Shown: positions 51,638 through 60,729, numbered from the stretch's first letter. The stretch: 64,000 nucleotides of DNA from Enterococcus faecalis_A (GCA_051295955.1 JBPDWA010000005.1:186001-250000), one strand, 5' to 3'. The notes: generated by a model from the letters alone, not told the origin. A program made the numbers and translations.

Positions 51638-52780
51638 TCATACCAAATAGTCTTGAGCAATTGCTTGATAATAATCAATCATTTCCAAGTAGTTATCAAT
51701 TTCCACGTATTCATTTACTTGATGCGGCAAAGTAGGAATTCCAGGACCAAACACAACGAAGTCAAATGAGTTTGCGGCCTTCGTGAATTCTGCTGCATCA
51801 GTAGTTCCCGCTGCACCTACTAACGGTAAGGGTTGACTAAATTGTTTTTGAATACTTTGAATTAAGGTGGAATCTTTTTTGGCTTTTACAGGAGACTTAT
51901 TGTAATCAATAGTTAGAGCCAATTGATAATCTTTTTGTTGGTTCAACTTTGCTACAATTGATTGCAGCAGTTGGATCACTTTTTCATTATCAAATTCTGG
52001 TAAAGATCGAATATTCCCTTGCAGTTTAGCAAAAGCCGGAATGCTGTTTACTTGGTTACCGCCTTCGATTACAGTTACATTGTGAATGGTACGACCCAGT
52101 TCTGGATCTTCGTAATCAGCTGCAACTTTTTCCATCGCTTGATTAGCTTCCGTAATAAAATGATTAAGGTGATTAATCGCATTGATTCCTTGTTGCGGCA
52201 TAGAGCTGTGCGCTTCTTTTCCAGTAGCCGTAACAGTATAGTTAATAGAGCCCATATGAGTGTACATCAAATAGTAATTGGTAGGTTCCCCAATAATTAA
52301 GCCATCCAAATCATCGGCATAGCCTTCTTTTGTTAATTGTTGGGCGCCTAGTTCACCGACTTCTTCACCTACAGTGGCTAATAATTTCAACTGTCCTTTA
52401 AACGGCAAACCCTTTTCTTTCAACTCGATCATAGCGATGACCATAGCAGCTAATCCGCTTTTCATATCAGTGGCACCGCGACCGTATAATTTATTGCCTT
52501 CAATATGTCCTTCAAACGGCGGATACAGCCAAGCACTTTCATCACCTGCAGCTACTACATCTAAATGTCCGGTGAAGCCTAACACTTTCCCTTGCTCCTT
52601 TTGAACAGTAGCTACTAAGCTGCTTCTACCTGGTGCGTAAGTCACTAAATCAGCTTTAATATCATGCTCGGCCAAAAGCGCTTGCAAATATTTAGCTACT
52701 TCTGCTTCATTGTCATTGACAGACTTAATACGAATGATGTCTTGCAAAATACTGATTTTTTCTGTTTTTTCCATCTTCAT
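51638..52780 (-). CDS. M20 family metallopeptidase (ArgE/DapE/ACY1 family)
   Basis: The 380-residue zinc hydrolase has FTGHLDVVAAGDESAWLYPP (metal His and Asp), YGRGATDMKSGLAAMV (bridging Asp), TVGEEVGELGAQ (catalytic Glu pair) and a C-terminal FGPGIPTLPHQVNEYVEI (metal His). The family includes succinyl-diaminopimelate desuccinylase, acetylornithine deacetylase and aminoacylases; the residues seen do not separate them. A start at 52780 (MKMEK) or the next Met both fit the AAAGG site. It is divergent from the P450 gene and shares an inverted repeat with it. Confidence 0.9.
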   Translation of the reverse strand: MKMEKTEKISILQDIIRIKSVNDNEAEVAKYLQALLAEHDIKADLVTYAPGRSSLVATVQKEQGKVLGFTGHLDVVAAGDESAWLYPPFEGHIEGNKLYGRGATDMKSGLAAMVIAMIELKEKGLPFKGQLKLLATVGEEVGELGAQQLTKEGYADDLDGLIIGEPTNYYLMYTHMGSINYTVTATGKEAHSSMPQQGINAINHLNHFITEANQAMEKVAADYEDPELGRTIHNVTVIEGGNQVNSIPAFAKLQGNIRSLPEFDNEKVIQLLQSIVAKLNQQKDYQLALTIDYNKSPVKAKKDSTLIQSIQKQFSQPLPLVGAAGTTDAAEFTKAANSFDFVVFGPGIPTLPHQVNEYVEIDNYLEMIDYYQAIAQDYLV

Positions 52781-52807
52781 ACAACCTTTCTTGTTCTTAC
52801 TTTTTCC

Positions 52808-52836
52808 AGTATAACGTGAAAATTTGGTCTTGTTAA
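52808..52836 (-). promoter_or_regulatory. Promoter of the M20 peptidase gene
   Basis: On the minus strand TTAACA (52836-52831) and TATACT (52813-52808) are spaced 17 bp apart, about 28 bp before the start codon. Confidence 0.75.
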
Positions 52837-52843
52837 ATAATAG

Positions 52844-52861
52844 GATAACACCAAGGTTATC
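52844..52861. promoter_or_regulatory. Inverted repeat midway between divergent promoters (M20 peptidase and P450)
   Basis: GATAAC-N6-GTTATC lies between the -35 boxes of the two divergent promoters (minus -35 at 52831-52836, plus -35 at 52863-52868). It is a likely binding site for one regulator that controls both. No regulator gene is adjacent. Confidence 0.65.
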
Positions 52862-52862
52862 A

Positions 52863-52892
52863 TTGGGAAAATCAGCAAGCTCCGGCTACAAT
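52863..52892 (+). promoter_or_regulatory. Promoter of the P450-SDR unit
   Basis: TTGGGA (52863-52868) and TACAAT (52887-52892) are separated by 18 bp, 41 bp before ATG 52934. The inverted repeat at 52844-52861 sits directly upstream of the -35. Confidence 0.65.
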
Positions 52893-52933
52893 GAAAGTAA
52901 TAATAAAATTCAACCAAAAGGAGCGAACGAATC

Positions 52934-54193
52934 ATGAAAGAAGTACCAGAAACAAAATTAAAATTGACCGAAATAAAAGAAATGTTGGCAGCCGGCTATA
53001 CGCTGTTAGGAAATTTACGAGAAGAAGTACAAGCTCCGGTAGTCAAAGCAAAATTTTTTAATAAAGAATTGATTGCCATTTACGGAAAAGAAGCAGCGAA
53101 AACCTTTTACGACCCTAAAAATTTCAAACGAGAAGGAGCTATGCCAAAAATCGTCTTGAAAACACTGTTTGGTGAAGGCGGCGTTCAAACACTGGACGGC
53201 AAGGAACATCAACAGCGAAAAAGTTACTTTATGTATTTAATGTCTCCTCAACGTATGGCGGACTATCATGATATTTTGGAGCGCAATTTATCTGCCGCTT
53301 TAGCTGCACAGCACGGCACTTTTGAACTATTCGATTTAGCAAAGGGTGTCTTTTTCACCTCGATCTGCGAATGGTCCGGCATTAATCTCAATCAGTTCAG
53401 CGCAGCTGAAATCGATGAATTAGCCAATTACCAAATCTCTATGATCAGTGCTACTTCACCTTCAGTTGTCAGTCAATTTCAAGGTGTCGAAAACCGCAAA
53501 AAATCAGAACAATGGGCACAACGTTTAATTGAAGCTGCAAGAAAAAATCCCGTACCTGAACTATCAGATCGTGCCTTGTATACCTTTGCCCAAGCGCAAA
53601 CACCTAACGGCGATTTACTGCCGCTGGAAACAGCAGCCGTTGAATTACTGAATATTATTCGCCCGACTGTTGCTCTAACGGTCTGGGCAGCATTAATGGG
53701 GCATGCACTTTTCAGCAGAGATGATTTGTATCAACAACTGAAAAATGATTTTTCCCGGCTACAAGATTCTTTCATCCAAGAAATGCGACGGTATTATCCT
53801 TTTTTCCCAATGTTGCCAGCAATTGCCATACGCGGCGTTGAAGTGGACGGCTACGCCATTCCTAAAGGTAGCTGGGTTGTTTTAGATCTTTACGGTACAG
53901 ATCACGATCCACGGCTGTATAATGAACCGCAAAATTTTATTATTGATCGTTTTGTTGGACGCACCAAAGAGCTTTCTTATGAAGAAGAGTACGAAATGAT
54001 TGCTCAAGGCGGCGGTGATTTCCGGAGCATGCATCGTTGTGCCGGTGAATGGATTACTTTACACAGCTTACGAGTCTTTTCTGATCAATTGGTCAATCAC
54101 TTTACTTTTTCCGTACCCCAACAGGATTGGGAAGTGCCGTTAAATCAATTTCCTACTTTCCCTAAAAGTAAAGCCCTTTTGTATAAAGAATAA
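52934..54193 (+). CDS. Cytochrome P450, CYP152-type fatty acid peroxygenase
   Basis: CYP152 enzymes hydroxylate or decarboxylate fatty acids with H2O2 instead of a redox partner. The 419-residue protein has the heme-ligand loop QGGGDFRSMHRCAGEWIT with Cys369, and the family-specific Arg-Pro in the I helix (LLNIIRPTVAL, Arg243-Pro244) that binds the substrate carboxylate in place of the usual acid-Thr pair. It also has QEMRRYYPFFPML (ExxR: Glu283-x-x-Arg286) and LDLYGTDHDPRLYNEP, all close to P450 BSbeta of Bacillus. ATG 52934 follows AAAGGAGCG. It leads a unit with an SDR gene. A P450 is rare in lactic acid bacteria. Confidence 0.95.
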   Translation: MKEVPETKLKLTEIKEMLAAGYTLLGNLREEVQAPVVKAKFFNKELIAIYGKEAAKTFYDPKNFKREGAMPKIVLKTLFGEGGVQTLDGKEHQQRKSYFMYLMSPQRMADYHDILERNLSAALAAQHGTFELFDLAKGVFFTSICEWSGINLNQFSAAEIDELANYQISMISATSPSVVSQFQGVENRKKSEQWAQRLIEAARKNPVPELSDRALYTFAQAQTPNGDLLPLETAAVELLNIIRPTVALTVWAALMGHALFSRDDLYQQLKNDFSRLQDSFIQEMRRYYPFFPMLPAIAIRGVEVDGYAIPKGSWVVLDLYGTDHDPRLYNEPQNFIIDRFVGRTKELSYEEEYEMIAQGGGDFRSMHRCAGEWITLHSLRVFSDQLVNHFTFSVPQQDWEVPLNQFPTFPKSKALLYKE

Positions 54194-54215
54194 AGATAAA
54201 GCCGGACGTTACCGT

Positions 54216-54240
54216 ACCGCTTGAACACCGTAAAGCGGTC
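54216..54240 (+). promoter_or_regulatory. Small hairpin between the P450 and SDR genes
   Basis: ACCGCTT and AAGCGGT form a perfect 7 bp stem with a 10 nt loop about 25 bp past the P450 stop. It has no T-run, so it is more likely an mRNA processing or stability element than a terminator. Confidence 0.4.
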
Positions 54241-54330
54241 TCTTCACAAGTGCATCATACAGTCATTAGTACGTTCACACTCATTAAGCTCTTAGCTTAT
54301 ATAAGCCACCATCGTCAGGAGGAAAATCCA

Positions 54331-55221
54331 TTGAAAAGACAAACATATTTAATCACCGGTGCTAGTTCTGGTTTTGGTAAAGGAATTGCTTTTGGTTTAG
54401 CTAAAGCTGGCGAATTAGTAATTGCCGGGGTGGAGACAACGTCTGAGGTATCGGTTTTAAGAAAAGAAGCACAGACCCAAGGATTGAAACTGCAGATTGA
54501 AAAACTAGATGTCACCGATCCAGCCGATCGTCAACGGGCATGGACTTGGGATGTAGATGTTTTATTGAACAATGCCGGTATCTCAGAAGGCGGTTCTTTA
54601 GTAGATATTCCAGAAGAACGCTTACGGAATCAATTCGAGGTGAATATATTCGGACCTATATTACTGACGCAAAAGATCGCTAAACAAATGGTGAAAAAAA
54701 ATCATGGGAAAATCGTCTTCATGTCTTCTGCCTTCGGACTGATGTCTGATCCGCTTGTGGGTGCTTATTGCGGCACCAAACATACAATCGAAGCATTTGC
54801 GGAAGCCTTAAGTAAGGAATTACAAGAATTCCACATTCAAGTAGCTACGATTAATCCCGGCCCTTATTTAACAGGCTTCAATGATCGCGGCTTTGAAATG
54901 TGGCAGTTTTGGCAAGATAATCCATCTGAACGTTTATTTGATTATGAACAGTTGGCCTTTCCTTATGAGCAATTGAAACCGGAAAAAGTAATTGAAGAAG
55001 CAATTAAAATAGTAACTGGTGAAAACAATCAATACCGCAACGTAATTCCTAAGCCAATGAGCGTCGTGGTAAAGGCTCGCCAAAAAGCATTGTGGGATCG
55101 CAAAACGGATGAACACTTAGGGCAACGGCATAAATTAGTACAAAAATCACTGGACATTAACCCTGAAACACGACCGGTAACCGGATTGATCAATAAAATC
55201 AAAGACACTTTATCCGATTAA
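54331..55221 (+). CDS. Short-chain dehydrogenase/reductase
   Basis: The 296-residue classical SDR has the cofactor motif TGASSGFGKG at about residues 8-17, NNAGIS, the catalytic Ser in FMSSAFG, and Tyr/Lys in YCGTK. The C-terminal INPGPYLTGFND shapes the substrate pocket. The start is TTG 54331, with AGGAGGAAA 6 nt upstream; the frame is open to 54250 without support. It lies 137 bp behind the P450 gene on the same strand and may oxidise the hydroxylated product. That pairing is inference. Confidence 0.9.
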   Translation: MKRQTYLITGASSGFGKGIAFGLAKAGELVIAGVETTSEVSVLRKEAQTQGLKLQIEKLDVTDPADRQRAWTWDVDVLLNNAGISEGGSLVDIPEERLRNQFEVNIFGPILLTQKIAKQMVKKNHGKIVFMSSAFGLMSDPLVGAYCGTKHTIEAFAEALSKELQEFHIQVATINPGPYLTGFNDRGFEMWQFWQDNPSERLFDYEQLAFPYEQLKPEKVIEEAIKIVTGENNQYRNVIPKPMSVVVKARQKALWDRKTDEHLGQRHKLVQKSLDINPETRPVTGLINKIKDTLSD

Positions 55222-55623
55222 TATCTTGTCAAAGAATAATTGCGAAACTACTTGTTACTGTTAGAAGTTGGCTCAACAATAAAGAGTAACAAAAGCCAAA
55301 TACTTCAATGAACTACTCCTTTCATTAACAAGATACCGTTACGTCGGATTGAAATGAGCTATGTTCCATCAGCGAGCACGTAATAGACGGATCCCCAAGA
55401 CAAAATCAAATAAAGCCTTGCTACTTCAACCTATTCTGCTGTTTGCTCAGGCATTCATTATTCTAAAACTTGGAACTTAGTCTTAAGGACTTTTGTTCCA
55501 AGTTCTTCTTTTTTGCTAAAAAAACAGTTTTTTCGATAGAAAACAGCGCTTAATTTTTTTAAACTAAAATGAAAATGTTTACTAAAATAAAACTGTATTA
55601 AATAGAAAGGGAGTTTGAGATAG
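55222..55623. other. 402 bp intergenic stretch after the SDR gene
   Basis: It holds the terminator at 55468-55514 and the promoter region of the acyltransferase-like gene. No gene was seen. Confidence 0.5.
55468..55514 (+). terminator. Rho-independent terminator downstream of the SDR gene
   Basis: The perfect arms AACTTGGAAC (55468-55477) and GTTCCAAGTT (55494-55503) enclose a second small stem AGTC/GACT, followed by CTTCTTTTTT. Confidence 0.85.
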
Positions 55624-56487
55624 ATGGAATTAGCAAACACAACGGAACCAGTAATAAGATTGACTGAAAATATCCAACTACCGATTTCCATAAAGGAAAA
55701 AATTGCATTCGCTTTAACCAAGCTGCCCGACCGCCTCTTAAAACATTATGGCCATCAGCTGATTGACAAAAAAACCGCCCAACAAACAGCTCACTATTTA
55801 TCTGAAACCTATCAAGATGATTCCTTTAGTGAACTAGCGTTTCATTTATACGCCGCAACTTTAAGCTGGAAAGAAATTTATCAGCCTTTGACTATCCCTA
55901 CTACCATTTATTTAGCAACAATGAAGGCATTCACTCGCTTTACGAAAGAACGGTTGGCGGTTGGCGCCGAAGCTCAGTTTGATCGAGGAAGATGGACCTG
56001 GCGATATCTTTGTGGTGCTGCTTATCGCATTGATGAACTGGAGTTTGAGATGCAATTGCCGCCTTACAGCAATAAACAGCCGGAGCTTGACGGCAAACCA
56101 GCTCTTTCGATTCATATCCCTTCTGATGCACAGTTGGATTCAAAAATGTTAAAACAAACGTATAGGGAAGCAATTGCTTTTTTTGCCAGATATTTTCCTG
56201 ATTATCACTACACAGCCATGTACACGGATACGTGGTTGCTTTCGCCCCAGCTTGCCCAGTGGCTGAATCCTACAGCGAAAATTGTTCGCTTTGCAAAAGA
56301 TTATCAGCTGTTACAGATTGAACCGGAAAAAGACGATGGTATCGCATGGATTTTCCATCGCCTAGATCGACAGATCGACACATACCCTCAACATACCAGC
56401 CTGCAAAGAGCAGCGAAAAAAAGCCTGTTGCAAGGAGAACATATCGGCTCAGCACTTGGCATTTTACAAATAGACAATTTCAAGTAG
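55624..56487 (+). CDS. Acyltransferase-like protein (DUF5596-type), function unknown
   Basis: The 287-residue soluble protein resembles the acyltransferase-domain proteins with an N-terminal helical half (ISIKEKIAFALTKLP, about residues 20-120) and a GNAT-like C-terminal half (LEFEMQLPPYSNKQ, ALSIHIPSDAQLDSKMLKQTYREAIAFFARYFPDYHYTAMYTDTWLLSP). The phrase ISIHIPSD...L....V..S...A..FF....P......Y.CHSWLL is typical of that family. The substrate is not known. ATG 55624 follows GAAAGGGAG. It is monocistronic. Confidence 0.75.
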   Translation: MELANTTEPVIRLTENIQLPISIKEKIAFALTKLPDRLLKHYGHQLIDKKTAQQTAHYLSETYQDDSFSELAFHLYAATLSWKEIYQPLTIPTTIYLATMKAFTRFTKERLAVGAEAQFDRGRWTWRYLCGAAYRIDELEFEMQLPPYSNKQPELDGKPALSIHIPSDAQLDSKMLKQTYREAIAFFARYFPDYHYTAMYTDTWLLSPQLAQWLNPTAKIVRFAKDYQLLQIEPEKDDGIAWIFHRLDRQIDTYPQHTSLQRAAKKSLLQGEHIGSALGILQIDNFK

Positions 56488-56652
56488 AATCAAAGAATTT
56501 CCCCCAATAAAAAGCGTTTTGTTTTAAAAAAAAGCTCCAATCAATTAGACTTTAGTTATCAAGGAGGAAAAAGAGCAAAAGCATGACCGCAATAATGAGT
56601 TCTAATTGTTTTACTTGTAAAAATGTTATTCAAAAATAGGGGGAAAATGACT

Positions 56653-57342
56653 ATGAACAATGAAAACGAAAAAAATTTAAAAAACACAGCGCCGATTTCT
56701 GCTCACCCGGATCCCAAAGTGCCAAATACTGCCAACGGCAATACGGCATCAGCACAAACACCACCAGTTTCTGCTCACCCAGATCCGGTAGTTCCTCATG
56801 CAAGCGAAGCAATGGCGAAAGAACATCCACAAGCTGATCACCCTAAACAAGGAATGCCTAATCCACCAAAAAAACCTGAAGCAAACGGCGAACAAGTAGG
56901 TGGAGACGTAACCTACGATGACAAAGTTATTCAAAAAATCATCAGCTCTGCCTTAGGTAAAGTGGATGGTCTATTATCAATGGACGGCGGCTTCTTTTCA
57001 AATGTAGCTGGCAAATTTTCCAATAATGATGACTCAACCTCTGGTATTCAAGCAGAAGTTGAAGGTCACCATGTCAACGTTGATTTAAATATCGTCGTTG
57101 AATACGGTAAAGATATTCCAGAAGTAGCTGAGCAAATAAAAAAACATATCTATGAAGAAGTTAAAAATACCACACACTTAGAAGTACATGAAGTAAATGT
57201 CAATGTAACAGACATTAAATCAAAAGAACAACATGAAAAAGACAGTGAAACGGTTCAAGACAAATTAAAGAAAGCAACTGAAAAAGCGAAAGAATCAATT
57301 AATAACAATGACGACGATACTCAACCAGCACCACAAAACTAA
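56653..57342 (+). CDS. Asp23/Gls24 family envelope stress response protein
   Basis: The protein is about 229 residues from ATG 56653, which is 9 nt from the AGGGGG site; ATG 56647 is an alternative. The N-terminal 75 residues are low-complexity and Pro-rich with a tandem motif SAHPDPKVPNT / SAHPDPVVPHA. The Asp23 domain follows (VGGDVTYDDKVIQKIISSALGKVDGLLSMDGGFFSN, then VNVDLNIVVEYGKDIPEVAEQIKKHI and VEVHEVNVNV-type end). A charged helical tail closes it. Such proteins in enterococci respond to glucose starvation and bile stress. Confidence 0.93.
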   Translation: MNNENEKNLKNTAPISAHPDPKVPNTANGNTASAQTPPVSAHPDPVVPHASEAMAKEHPQADHPKQGMPNPPKKPEANGEQVGGDVTYDDKVIQKIISSALGKVDGLLSMDGGFFSNVAGKFSNNDDSTSGIQAEVEGHHVNVDLNIVVEYGKDIPEVAEQIKKHIYEEVKNTTHLEVHEVNVNVTDIKSKEQHEKDSETVQDKLKKATEKAKESINNNDDDTQPAPQN

Positions 57343-57784
57343 GTCGGTTCTTGTTTTGCTCTTTTGAATCGCTCCTGTGATGATCGTTTAAACAATTTGC
57401 ATAAAATCAAGCAATGCTTTTAAAAAGAGGAAACGTACTTAAAAACAAAGTACGTTTCCTCTTTTGCTTGTGCTTCTAGCACACTTTTGCTTTAAATTAA
57501 TCGCTACAAAGACAAGATTCATCAGCCAACTGCTTCTGTGCCTTTAACTTTACATTTACCAGAGACAGCAACATTCACTTTGCCTGCCGCTTATCTATCG
57601 ATTATAGTATTTATTAGTGACATTACTGTTTATCAGGATACAAAACCCAAACTAGTTGCACCTTTGTAAAAAGATCGTGCTTGATCGAGGAGCCTCATTC
57701 TTAAAGCCAGTCACTTGATCCTATTCAGTCACGGCAGCTAATTTCTTCAGTTAGACAGTTGTTCGTGATATAAAATTTGTCCTT
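57343..57784. other. 442 bp intergenic stretch between gls24-like and DUF4430 genes
   Basis: It holds a strong terminator at 57424-57466. The remaining 320 bp show no gene or clear signal; no clear terminator was seen for the converging DUF4430 gene. Confidence 0.5.
57424..57466 (+). terminator. Strong terminator after the Gls24-type gene
   Basis: The arms AAAGAGGAAACGTACTT (57424-57440) and AAGTACGTTTCCTCTTT (57448-57464) form a perfect 17 bp stem with A and T flanks, so it works in both directions. Confidence 0.92.
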
Positions 57785-58180
57785 TTATTGCGTAACGCCT
57801 AAAGTGAAGACTATGTCGTCTTTAGCTTTTAGTTTGATATCCTTGGCGCCTTTCATAGCCATTTCACCATTAATGGTATAAGTCCAATACTTATTTTTTG
57901 ATTGGTCTTGCTGGTGATTCTCAATCGATGTGATAAAGCCATCTTTATCTTTAATTGCAAAATTTTCTTTCATCGCTTCATACAGTGTTTGGCCCTTTGT
58001 AAACGTAATTGTTTTGCTAGTCAATGGCGTTTCATCTTCTTTAATCGTAATCTTAGCGGTTTGCTTGGCTGCTTCGGAAATACTGGTTGATGTTCCAGTT
58101 TTTCCGGTAGTCTTTTGTTGGCAACCTGCTAAAGCCGTCACCGCCAAGAGGGCAATGGCCAATGTCATAATTTTTTTCAT
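57785..58180 (-). CDS. DUF4430 (transcobalamin C-terminal-like) lipoprotein
   Basis: The 131-residue lipoprotein from ATG 58180 (AGGAGG 8 nt upstream) has a signal peptide ending in lipobox LAGC, then a Thr/Ser-rich spacer. The DUF4430 domain follows (ITIKEDETPLTSKTITFTKGQTLYEAM, then KNKYWTYTINGEMAMKGAKDIKLKAKDDIVFTLG). The same fold forms the cobalamin-capping domain of intrinsic factor and transcobalamin. It starts about 12 bp after the B12-dependent reductase ends, so they are co-transcribed. A surface role in capturing B12 for the nearby ECF importer is inferred from the fold and neighbours. Confidence 0.85.
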   Translation of the reverse strand: MKKIMTLAIALLAVTALAGCQQKTTGKTGTSTSISEAAKQTAKITIKEDETPLTSKTITFTKGQTLYEAMKENFAIKDKDGFITSIENHQQDQSKNKYWTYTINGEMAMKGAKDIKLKAKDDIVFTLGVTQ

Positions 58181-58192
58181 CACGCTCTCCTC

Positions 58193-60712
58193 CTATAAAC
58201 CACATTTTAACTGTATTTTACAATGGGTACAAGTACTACAGCCACCAATTTCTTTAATCCTACCTTCATGACAAAGAGGACAAATTTCACCCGGTGCTAA
58301 TAAATCCTCATTATTCACTTCCACAACTGGCCTATCCGTTGCTTCCGACAGCATTGCAGCATCACTTGTTTGCTCTGCTTGCTCCGTTTTCTCTGAGTCC
58401 AAGGTTAATACTTGAGAAGCACGACTGCCGTCCACATAGACTGTCCCACCTTTAGCACCTCCTTCATAGAGTGCTTCATAAATCGCAGCTACTTGTTGGA
58501 CACTAGCTCCTTTTGATGCATTGACCGTTTTAGATATTGAACTGTCGACCCAACGCTGAATCGTACATTGCACGGCTACATGAGCTTCTGGGGATAATTC
58601 CATTGCAGAAACAAAAAATTCCGGTAGCTCGGCTTTGGAACTTTGCGGGTGACTCGCTAAATACTCTTCCACAATATCAGCATTTACTTCGATAAATTTA
58701 CCTAAACGACCACTGCGATAGTAAGAAAATGAAAAATAAGGCTCTAATCCAGTAGCAACGCCTGTCATAGTACCGGTAGAACCAGTCGGTGCAACCGTTA
58801 GAAGATGTGAATTACGGATACCATAAGTTAGGATTGCTTGCTTAAGCTCTACCGGCATTTTCTTCATATATCCGGACTGAATAAAACGTTGTCTTAATGC
58901 TTGTGTTTCTGCTTCTGTTGTGCCAACCAAATAAGGGAAGCTGCCTTTTTCTTTTGCCAATTCAATTGATGTTTCATAAGCAGTGATAGCAATCGTTCCA
59001 AAGACCTGATCAATCAACTGATTGCCGGCTTCTGAGCCATAGACTTTTTCACAATAAATAAGTAAATCAGCCAAGCCCATAACACCCAGGCCGACGCGGC
59101 GTTCGCCTTTCGCTTGTTTTTCATTTTTATCAAAAAAGTACGGTGTAGCATCAATCACATTATCTTGGAATCGTACACTGGTTTTAACAACTTCTGCTAA
59201 TTTTTTAAAATCGACGGTCTTCGCTTTTTTATCTACCATATTTGCCAAGTTGATTGCTGCTAAATTACAAACGGCATACGATGTTAATGGCTGTTCGCCA
59301 CATGGATTTGTCGCTACTACTTTTTGACCATAAGCAACTGCATTGGTCATTTCGTTTGCATTATCAATGAAGAAAATCCCCGGTTCAGCTGAGTAGGTAG
59401 CACAATATGTGATTAATTCCCATAATTGCCGAGCTTTCACAGTTCGATACGTTCTTACTGAGCGACCGCTAGCTTCCCAATCTCGCACGTCACCGATTTC
59501 CGCCCAATTTTGGTCATAATCCGCCATTTGCTCAGCATCATAATGTTCAATATCAGGAAAGCGCAATGCATATTCTTGATCGTTGGCGACTGCTTCCATA
59601 AATTCTTTAGTCAAACAAACGGAAATATTTGCCCCCGTTAAAAAATTAGGTTCCTTCACTTCATAAGTACCACCGACAGCTAATTTTTGTTTGGCCGTAT
59701 TTAAAAATTCATCATCTATTAAGCCCAAATCCGGTTGATATTGAACAATTATTTCCAAAATAGTTTTTTCTTCCGCAGTCAAGGGTACAAACCGTAATTT
59801 TTCTTGCGCCAATTGACGAATCACTGCATTAGCTCCAGCTTTAGCCAGCTTTTGCAAAATCGCAGGGTTTTGAATTTTTGAGATGATAAATTCAAAAATA
59901 TCGGGATGCCAATCCGCTAGCATAATCATTTGCGCTCCACGACGACTACCTCCTTGTTCCACCAAATTTGTTAAATTAGCCAGATCATTTAACCAAGAAA
60001 CTGCACCAGAAGATTTACCGTTTACGCCATGAACCACTGCTGTTTTTGGCCGTAAGGTTGAACCATTCGTGCCTACACCGCCACCGCGACTCATAATTTC
60101 CATCACTTCTTGACGATGTTTGGCAATACCGGCTCTGGAGTCATGGATAAAAGGCATCACAAAACAATTAAAATACGTTACTTTTGAAGTCGTACCGGCT
60201 CCGTATAACACGCGCCCGGCTGGTATCAAATTTTGTTCAGCTAATTGTTGATAAAAGTCTGTAAAAGCTGCTTCACGGTTTGCCGGCGCTTCGACTTGTG
60301 CAATGCCGTTGGCCACTCGAGCAGCAATTTGCTCAAAATATAACTCCAACGGCTTTTCGATTTCTTGGAGATCCCGCTGGACACAACCAGATGCTTGTTC
60401 TGCCTCATCAGCTAAAGAGCTGCGAAATTCGGCTTCAACACAAATTGTTACTTGTGAACCGTCAATTCCTTGAACAATACCGATTCCACGTGCAGGATAT
60501 TGGGGGTCTGCTTGGGTCGTTAAGATAACTACATCACCCTCTGACAACGTACGATTCGTCGGGTCTTTAAATGCATAACGATCCAGCATAATTAAGCGTG
60601 AAATACCAGTAAACGTTTGCTGCATCTTTTCTGTAATTGGAAAAACATTTGGAAAATCAGCGATGTCCTGATTGAGTTTAGCAATATAGGTTGGTAAGTA
60701 TTTCTTTTCCAT
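58193..60712 (-). CDS. nrdJ: Adenosylcobalamin-dependent (class II) ribonucleoside-diphosphate reductase
   Basis: Class II reductase makes deoxyribonucleotides using adenosylcobalamin as radical source, with or without oxygen. The 839-residue protein has the N-terminal reductase part (IPAGRVLYGAGTTSKVTYFNCFVMPF with the redox Cys), the loop SRGGGVGTNGSTLRP, the radical Cys in NPCGEQPLTSYAVCNLAAINL, VAPTGSTGTMTGVATGLEP for phosphate binding, and a C-terminal Cys-rich tail CPLCHEG...CSTCTHCKIQLKC typical of the zinc-ribbon NrdJ form. ATG 60712 follows GAGGTG. Two NrdR boxes overlap its promoter. A DUF4430 lipoprotein follows in the same unit. Confidence 0.97.
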   Translation of the reverse strand: MEKKYLPTYIAKLNQDIADFPNVFPITEKMQQTFTGISRLIMLDRYAFKDPTNRTLSEGDVVILTTQADPQYPARGIGIVQGIDGSQVTICVEAEFRSSLADEAEQASGCVQRDLQEIEKPLELYFEQIAARVANGIAQVEAPANREAAFTDFYQQLAEQNLIPAGRVLYGAGTTSKVTYFNCFVMPFIHDSRAGIAKHRQEVMEIMSRGGGVGTNGSTLRPKTAVVHGVNGKSSGAVSWLNDLANLTNLVEQGGSRRGAQMIMLADWHPDIFEFIISKIQNPAILQKLAKAGANAVIRQLAQEKLRFVPLTAEEKTILEIIVQYQPDLGLIDDEFLNTAKQKLAVGGTYEVKEPNFLTGANISVCLTKEFMEAVANDQEYALRFPDIEHYDAEQMADYDQNWAEIGDVRDWEASGRSVRTYRTVKARQLWELITYCATYSAEPGIFFIDNANEMTNAVAYGQKVVATNPCGEQPLTSYAVCNLAAINLANMVDKKAKTVDFKKLAEVVKTSVRFQDNVIDATPYFFDKNEKQAKGERRVGLGVMGLADLLIYCEKVYGSEAGNQLIDQVFGTIAITAYETSIELAKEKGSFPYLVGTTEAETQALRQRFIQSGYMKKMPVELKQAILTYGIRNSHLLTVAPTGSTGTMTGVATGLEPYFSFSYYRSGRLGKFIEVNADIVEEYLASHPQSSKAELPEFFVSAMELSPEAHVAVQCTIQRWVDSSISKTVNASKGASVQQVAAIYEALYEGGAKGGTVYVDGSRASQVLTLDSEKTEQAEQTSDAAMLSEATDRPVVEVNNEDLLAPGEICPLCHEGRIKEIGGCSTCTHCKIQLKCGL

Positions 60713-60729
60713 CTTTTCACCTCAAAACA

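Noticed and set aside
54250..54330. Upstream extension of the SDR reading frame
   Set aside because: No ribosome site at 54250, whereas TTG 54331 follows AGGAGG and begins right before the cofactor motif.
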